The notes under the pieces are model-generated. The model was given only the letters and a program-made list of their open reading frames with translations, was not told where the DNA came from and did not search any database. DNA of 64,000 nucleotides. It comes from Salinisphaera sp040361255. Its GTDB lineage: Bacteria > Pseudomonadota > Gammaproteobacteria > Nevskiales > Salinisphaeraceae. Below are positions 59,548-64,000 of this stretch, piece after piece; the stretch's first letter is position 1, and every line of letters starts with the position of its first letter. The stretch is from assembly GCF_040361255.1 (NCBI RefSeq), contig NZ_APNG01000003.1:124001-188000 (forward strand). The letters are read 5' to 3'. The position numbers and the translations under genes were made by a program.

Positions 59548-61499
59548 ACCCGGAGGTCGTCGCCGATTGCAAAAAGGGCGATCTGCAGCTTATTGGTGCC
59601 TTGCAGCCGCTGGGTGCGCTCGTTGCGGTATGTATCGATAGTGCCCGCGTGGAATATTGCTCAGCCAACATCGGCGAATGGCTCGGCCGTACGCCGCAGC
59701 AACTGCTCGGCCGCCCGGCCGCCGAAGTGCTTGGCGCGGCCTGGCCGCAACTCGAACGCCTGGCCCAGGGCGTGGGCGCCAACCGGATCGGTCAGGTCGA
59801 ACTGATCGTGCCGGTCACTGCCGTCGGCCACCAGCGCGGCCGGCATTACGTGCTGGAATTCGAGCCGGCGGCCATCGCAGCGCCGGATTGGTGGGACGAG
59901 GCCGCGCGGATCGATTTCATCACCCGATTGTCGCGCGTGCATACGCCCAAGGAGATCGCGGGCGTACTCACGTCGACGATCGCGGCCTGTACCGGTTACG
60001 ACCGTGTCATGGTCTATCGGTTTCTCGAAGACTGGGACGGCGAGGTCATCGACCAGTGCTGCAAGCCGGGGGTGGAAGGTTTTCTCGGGCTGCGTTTCCC
60101 TGCCCACGATATTCCCGAGAATGCACGTCGACTTTATACGCTGAACTGGCAGCGCATCATCGCGGACACCGAAACCGACAATGTCGAGCTCTATGCCGCG
60201 CCCGATATAGACGAACCACTGGATCTGACCTTTTCGATGCTGCGGGCGGTGCATCCGGTGCATATCCAGTATCTGCGCAACATGGGCATTCGCGGCTCGT
60301 TCAGCGTGTCGCTGCTGGTCGAGGGCGAACTCTGGGGGCTGGTTACCTGCCACGACTATGCAGGCAAGGTGCTGAACTCGATCGAGCGGCTGGCGTTCGA
60401 GGAAATGGCGCGTCTGGCCTGTCTGCATCTGACCAACATCTGTCGACTCGCGATGGAATCGTTGCGGTCGGTGCTGCGCGAGCGCCTGGCCGTGATGAGC
60501 CGGGCGCTGGATCCCACCGCGGATCAACCCAAGCAATTGCTCGTCGGTCAGCTCGCGGGGCTGCAGTCCATGCTCGAAGCCGATGGGTTGCGCCTGCGCT
60601 GGGGCAACGACGAACATACGCAGGGCGAGTTGCCCGATGCCGCTGCGCTGGCTGCACTCGACGATTGGACGCGCGACCATCAGCATGGCGATTTTCTGCA
60701 TTTCGATGTATTGCCGGTGGCGCTGCGCGGTCATCCGGGCCTGTGCCGGCATGGCGCGGGTGTGCTCAGTATGTCGATCAGCCCGCAGTGCGAATTGCTG
60801 GCCGTGCGCAAGGAACAGGTACAAAAGATCACCTGGGCCGGCAAGCAGCCCGAACCGGGCGATACCGCGCAGACGCTTACGCCGCGCAGTTCGTTCGAGG
60901 CCTGGTCGCAGAGTGTGCGCTACCGTGCCAAGCGCTGGGGTGAGGCCACGCTGGAAATCGCCCAGGAACTACGCGAGGCGCTGGCGGAATATCGCCAGGC
61001 CGCCCGGCACAAGGAGCTGGCTTATCTCGACCCGTTGACCGGGCTGGCCAACCGGTATGCCTTCGAACAGGCCATGGCCGACCGGATCGACCATTGTCGG
61101 CGCACCGGGGAGCGTTTTGCCCTGCATATGCTCGATCTCGACGAGTTCAAGCCCATCAACGACACTTATGGTCACGGGGCAGGCGATGAGTTGCTCAAGA
61201 TCATCGCTGAGCGCATGAAGCGGCTGGCGCGCCGCGAGGATCTCGTCGCACGGCTCGGGGGCGACGAATTCGCGATCATCGAATGGCATGTCGCTGGCGA
61301 CGACGATGCCTCCGCGCAGGCACAACGCATGGTGGCGGCAATCGAACAGCCGGTGCTGTTCGGCGAGTATCGCCTGCAGGTATCGGCGAGTATGGGAACC
61401 GCGATTTTCCCGACCCATGCTCAGCACGCCAGCGGGCTCAGCGAATATGCCGACAAGGTGCTGTATCTGGCCAAGGACGAGCAACGCCGTCGTGCCTGA
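59544..61499 (+). CDS. bphP: Bacteriophytochrome with GGDEF output (light-regulated diguanylate cyclase)
   Basis: A 651-aa PAS-GAF-PHY-GGDEF photoreceptor. The biliverdin-binding Cys is at residue 9 (VVADCKKGDLQLIG); the usual QPHG is QPLG here. GAF shows FPAHDIPENARRLY (PASDIP motif with the key Asp), AVHPVHIQYLRNMG and LWGLVTCHDY with both pocket His; the PHY tongue carries LTPRSSFEAW (PRxSF). The output domain has DPLTGLANR, DEFKPINDTYGHGAGDELL, the I-site RRED five residues before GGDEF, hence an active, feedback-controlled cyclase. It makes cyclic-di-GMP in response to red/far-red light. Coupled to bphO. Confidence 0.92.
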   Translation: MNPEVVADCKKGDLQLIGALQPLGALVAVCIDSARVEYCSANIGEWLGRTPQQLLGRPAAEVLGAAWPQLERLAQGVGANRIGQVELIVPVTAVGHQRGRHYVLEFEPAAIAAPDWWDEAARIDFITRLSRVHTPKEIAGVLTSTIAACTGYDRVMVYRFLEDWDGEVIDQCCKPGVEGFLGLRFPAHDIPENARRLYTLNWQRIIADTETDNVELYAAPDIDEPLDLTFSMLRAVHPVHIQYLRNMGIRGSFSVSLLVEGELWGLVTCHDYAGKVLNSIERLAFEEMARLACLHLTNICRLAMESLRSVLRERLAVMSRALDPTADQPKQLLVGQLAGLQSMLEADGLRLRWGNDEHTQGELPDAAALAALDDWTRDHQHGDFLHFDVLPVALRGHPGLCRHGAGVLSMSISPQCELLAVRKEQVQKITWAGKQPEPGDTAQTLTPRSSFEAWSQSVRYRAKRWGEATLEIAQELREALAEYRQAARHKELAYLDPLTGLANRYAFEQAMADRIDHCRRTGERFALHMLDLDEFKPINDTYGHGAGDELLKIIAERMKRLARREDLVARLGGDEFAIIEWHVAGDDDASAQAQRMVAAIEQPVLFGEYRLQVSASMGTAIFPTHAQHASGLSEYADKVLYLAKDEQRRRA

Positions 61500-61607
61500 C
61501 CACAATCGCCCCGGCCTGACTATCGCGTCATGCCGGGGCGATACGGTCCGAACGTAAGCGCAAGCGCTTATCCGCTACGGGCTGCGCGCGGATCGTGGGC
61601 GAGCGAA

Positions 61608-61916
61608 TCAGTAGCGATAGCGGCTGTAGCGCCCGTAATCGTATCCACGCCGACGATAATCGCGATCGTAATAACGATCGTCGTCGCGGTGGTTGCGGTT
61701 GGTAATCATGGTGCCGCCTGCAGCGCCCACGGCGCCGCCGATCATCGCACCGGTATTGCCGCCGATTTCATTGCCGATCGCCGCGCCCAGCGCGCCGCCA
61801 ACGCCGCCGCCCAGCGCGGCCGAGAGGGTGTTGTCATCCCAGGCCATGGCCGGTGCGCTCGATAAGGCGGTCACGAGGGTCGCCGCAGTCAGCGATTTGC
61901 GTAGGGACATGTTCAT
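61608..61916 (-). CDS. Glycine-zipper secreted protein
   Basis: A 102-aa protein with signal peptide (MNMSLRKSLTAATLVTALSSAPAMAW) and a glycine-zipper membrane-insert region, ALGGGVGGALGAAIGNEIGGNTGAMIGGAVGAAGGTM, followed by an Arg/Tyr/Asp-rich tail (DDDRYYDRDYRRRGYDYGRYSRYRY). Such outer-membrane or periplasmic proteins are common and of unclear role. ATG 61916 has GGAGAG eight bases upstream. Confidence 0.75.
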   Translation of the reverse strand: MNMSLRKSLTAATLVTALSSAPAMAWDDNTLSAALGGGVGGALGAAIGNEIGGNTGAMIGGAVGAAGGTMITNRNHRDDDRYYDRDYRRRGYDYGRYSRYRY

Positions 61917-61939
61917 GTGCGCTCTCCAGGTTTGTCGTT

Positions 61940-62167
61940 TTAATCGTTCAGTATGTATTTAACGATGAATCGCTGAATGGTGTATGAATCGCGTTGCCGT
62001 AAGCGTACGAGTACGCCGGCCGAACCGGGCCACGGGCGAGGCCTTGCGAAATCACGCCGTCGGCCGATAAAAACGGTACGCCCACACGCTGTTGCAGCCG
62101 CCCAGGTTAACCATTCCTCGGCCGGTGGTTGCGGCAGCCAAGCATAACGGACGTCGCCGCTCGGCAT
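61940..62167 (-). CDS. Possible small hypothetical protein (75 aa)
   Basis: A frame from MPSGDVRYAWLPQPPAEEWLTW to ILND, upstream of the glycine-zipper gene on the same strand and ending 24 bases before it. No ribosome site and no recognised family, but codon use is compatible with a gene. The alternative is a non-coding leader for the two flanking genes. Confidence 0.25.
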   Translation of the reverse strand: MPSGDVRYAWLPQPPAEEWLTWAAATACGRTVFIGRRRDFARPRPWPGSAGVLVRLRQRDSYTIQRFIVKYILND

Positions 62168-62180
62168 GACAGGTCAGTGA

Positions 62181-63269
62181 ATGAAAGCCAGGCAGAATAC
62201 GATCCGCGGTGACCATGCATCGTTGCCGGCGCAGGCAGACTGGCCGGCCTCTATGAGGGACGAATCAACGGCAGCGGCGCCGTATCGCCGGCCGATTACC
62301 CAGGCACTGCTGTTGTTCACCGCCGTTTTCGGCGTGCTGTTCGCGCTGCTCAACTATCACGCGGGCGATTACGCGCTCATGGCGCTGGAACTGCTCATGG
62401 CGGGATTCGCGGCGAGTCTGATACGCACGATCGCGCGCACCCGACGGCTGCAGCTCTGGATCATGGTCTTTCTGCTGCCGTTCTTCACCGTGATGATGTT
62501 TGCCCTGACCACGGCGGCGGTGGTGCCGAGCGTATTCGCCTGGGTGCTGTTGATCCCGATTCTGTCCTATCTGCTGTTGGGCCGGTGGCTGGGGGCGGCG
62601 GTCGCCGGCTTTTATCTGGCGGTATCCGGCGTGATTTTCTTTGCCCAGTTTGGTTTCGAGCACGGCTATTCGGAACTGCGCTCGCTGGCCAACGTCGTGC
62701 TCGTGGCGATCTGTATCTTCGGTTTTTCGCATCTCTACGAGGTCAGTCGCGAGCATGCCGAGTCACGCCTGCGCCGTATGGCCCAGACCGATCCACTGAC
62801 CGGCCTGAGCAATCGCATGCATTTGCGCGAGGTCTTTATGGCAGCGCTTGCGCGTGATGACGTGGCGCAAGCCATGCCGTTGACCCTGCTGATGCTCGAT
62901 CTCGATCACTTCAAGCACATCAACGACTGCTATGGGCATGAAGCAGGCGATGCCGTGCTGTGTATGGTCGCGCGGGTCATGCGCGAACGTCTGCGTGCAC
63001 AGGATCTGGCCTGTCGTATCGGCGGCGAGGAATTCTGCGTGCTGCTGCGCGATACGCACCGCGATGCGGCGATTACCCTGGCCGAAGACCTATGCCGACG
63101 CGTGCGCGCCCAGCCGTGCGTCTATGCCGGCCAGCAAATCAGCCTGAGCACGAGCATCGGTATCGCCGAATTCGGCCGCGACGGCAGCGATCTGGATAGC
63201 CTGTTGCGGGTAGCCGATCGGCGCCTGTATCAGGCCAAAACGGACGGGCGCGACCGCGTTGTGGCCTGA
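62181..63269 (+). CDS. Membrane-bound diguanylate cyclase
   Basis: A 362-aa protein with about six N-terminal helices (residues 38-195) and a GGDEF domain. The cyclase has DPLTGLSNRMHL, DLDHFKHINDCYGHEAGDAVL, I-site RAQD five residues before GGEEF, and TSIGIAEF; all catalytic positions are intact, so it should make cyclic-di-GMP with product inhibition. The membrane part resembles the 6-helix sensory modules of unknown ligand. No RBS of note at ATG 62181; a shorter start at MRDESTAA is possible. Confidence 0.87.
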   Translation: MKARQNTIRGDHASLPAQADWPASMRDESTAAAPYRRPITQALLLFTAVFGVLFALLNYHAGDYALMALELLMAGFAASLIRTIARTRRLQLWIMVFLLPFFTVMMFALTTAAVVPSVFAWVLLIPILSYLLLGRWLGAAVAGFYLAVSGVIFFAQFGFEHGYSELRSLANVVLVAICIFGFSHLYEVSREHAESRLRRMAQTDPLTGLSNRMHLREVFMAALARDDVAQAMPLTLLMLDLDHFKHINDCYGHEAGDAVLCMVARVMRERLRAQDLACRIGGEEFCVLLRDTHRDAAITLAEDLCRRVRAQPCVYAGQQISLSTSIGIAEFGRDGSDLDSLLRVADRRLYQAKTDGRDRVVA

Positions 63270-63295
63270 TCGACCGGCCGCCGGCTACGAACCGG

Positions 63296-63838
63296 CTACG
63301 CCTGCGGGTCGGTTTGCGGGCGAGCCGGCAGCAGGGCGCGGGCGCTGTCGTAGGACAGACCGCTAATCCCCGCGCGCACCATCGAACGCGACAGCGAATA
63401 GGCCAGGGCGAATCCGGCCGCACGGCGATAGAAGTCGAAACCGCGTTCGTAGACGGGCAGCAAGTCGTCGATACGTTCGGCGGCCTGCAAGCGCTGCTCG
63501 AATTCGTGTTTCTTGTGTTCGAGTTCGTCGAGGAAGGCGTGATCGTTTGCCGCGCTTTCGCTGAGCGCGAGTGTCCAGGTCATGTCGGTCTGCATCACAC
63601 AATGGCCGATAAAGCGTCCGGCCACGGTCTCGCCGAGCATGCGGGGCGGGGTCAGCCCCAGCCAGTACGCCGACGTGCCGCGCCGATACAGAAAATAGGT
63701 CTGGCCAGGAACCGGCTTGAAGCGAAACCGGCTTTCCAGCACGAACAGCGATGTGAACAGCTCGGCACTGATCTGCTCGACAGGCTTGGGCGGCAGGGAC
63801 GCGGGCAGTTGGCGCCGGGCATCGAGCGTGTCGAGCAC
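63296..63838 (-). CDS. DUF2452 family protein, start disrupted by a probable one-base frameshift
   Basis: A DUF2452-like protein of at least 180 aa: MLDTLDARRQLPASLPPKPVEQISAELFTSLFVLESRFRFKPVPGQTYFLYRRGTSAYW and a C-terminal AGISGLSYDSARALLP. The only in-frame start is GTG 63838, but in the adjacent frame a good RBS (GAGGGG) and ATG at 63897 give MAENRNPRSKGNP, which joins in family style to QGKGNSLVLDTLD if one C were added to the run at 63859-63862. Thus the true start is likely 63897, with either a sequence slip or a real frameshift. Function unknown. Confidence 0.6.
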   Translation of the reverse strand: MLDTLDARRQLPASLPPKPVEQISAELFTSLFVLESRFRFKPVPGQTYFLYRRGTSAYWLGLTPPRMLGETVAGRFIGHCVMQTDMTWTLALSESAANDHAFLDELEHKKHEFEQRLQAAERIDDLLPVYERGFDFYRRAAGFALAYSLSRSMVRAGISGLSYDSARALLPARPQTDPQA

Positions 63839-64000
63839 CAGCGAGTTGCCCTTGCCCTGGGGTTGCCCTTGCTGCGTGGATTTCGATTCTCGGCCATGAG
63901 TGCAAACCCCTCGGCGGGTGTCATGCCGTCATTCTAGACCCTGTACGACGACAACATTATTGATCCCGTACAAAGCTCGGCAGAAGGCGTGAAACGTTGA

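Overview
The window looks like chromosomal DNA of a GC-rich free-living gammaproteobacterium. Pointers are an IlvG/IlvM-type acetolactate synthase behind a Val/Leu leader peptide, a DbpA helicase, a CpdB-like periplasmic phosphatase, an AspT-type transporter and acidic secreted proteins. A halotolerant Salinisphaera-like organism would fit, but that is a guess from protein style. There is no rRNA, tRNA, CRISPR array, prophage or intact insertion sequence. Two genes (membrane glucose/quinate dehydrogenase and a DUF2452 gene) are interrupted by single-base frameshifts, so either real decay or sequence error must be considered.

Layout. 1-4737: a minus-strand operon for a StyA-type epoxidase, an EthD-like protein and its flavin reductase, followed by a 2-keto-acid decarboxylase that runs off the left edge; a divergent LysR gene shares the control region. 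4849-9871: DUF2855 with a divergent TetR gene, a YjfB-like small protein, a DUF1353 protein and a DASS carboxylate transporter. 9959-13257: muconate cycloisomerase, a small SCP2-like protein, an alpha/beta hydrolase and a LysR regulator, an apparent muconate-processing operon. 13379-17763: frameshifted PQQ dehydrogenase and prpD. 17919-30839: a low-GC secreted protein, AspT-like transporter, succinate-semialdehyde dehydrogenase-like gene with a second decayed copy of its 3' end, a lipase, an amine oxidase, and two exported proteins (OB-fold protein and CpdB). 31101-43216: a tiny basic protein, a DHH phosphoesterase, a 279-bp MITE-like element, dbpA, an atoE/yciI/catC operon divergent from a cyclase gene, two small conserved proteins, a lipocalin and a membrane-anchored Mrr-type nuclease.

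43234-47330: ilvGM with promoter, leader peptide and attenuator, then DUF2267 and a GST-like protein. 47371-54389: rhomboid/TPR, BI-1, EAL-CBS-GGDEF, metY and an MliC-like lipoprotein. 54515-55973: DAHP synthase (aroG/F/H type) behind an aromatic-rich leader peptide, a strong terminator and a second small ORF overlapping the aroG start. 56374-63838: SURF1, a uracil-DNA glycosylase-family protein, small membrane proteins, a heme oxygenase-bacteriophytochrome-diguanylate cyclase pair, a second diguanylate cyclase and DUF2452.

Three themes tie the region together: aromatic catabolism (StyAB, CatB, CatC, hydrolase, transporters), amino-acid biosynthesis controlled by transcription attenuation (ilvGM and aroG), and cyclic-di-GMP signalling (three proteins, one light-gated). 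The most interesting regulatory structure is the aroG leader, whose short peptide packs three Tyr, two Phe and one Trp codon just upstream of an intrinsic terminator, followed by a second Tyr/Trp/Phe-containing small ORF that runs through the aroG ribosome binding site.
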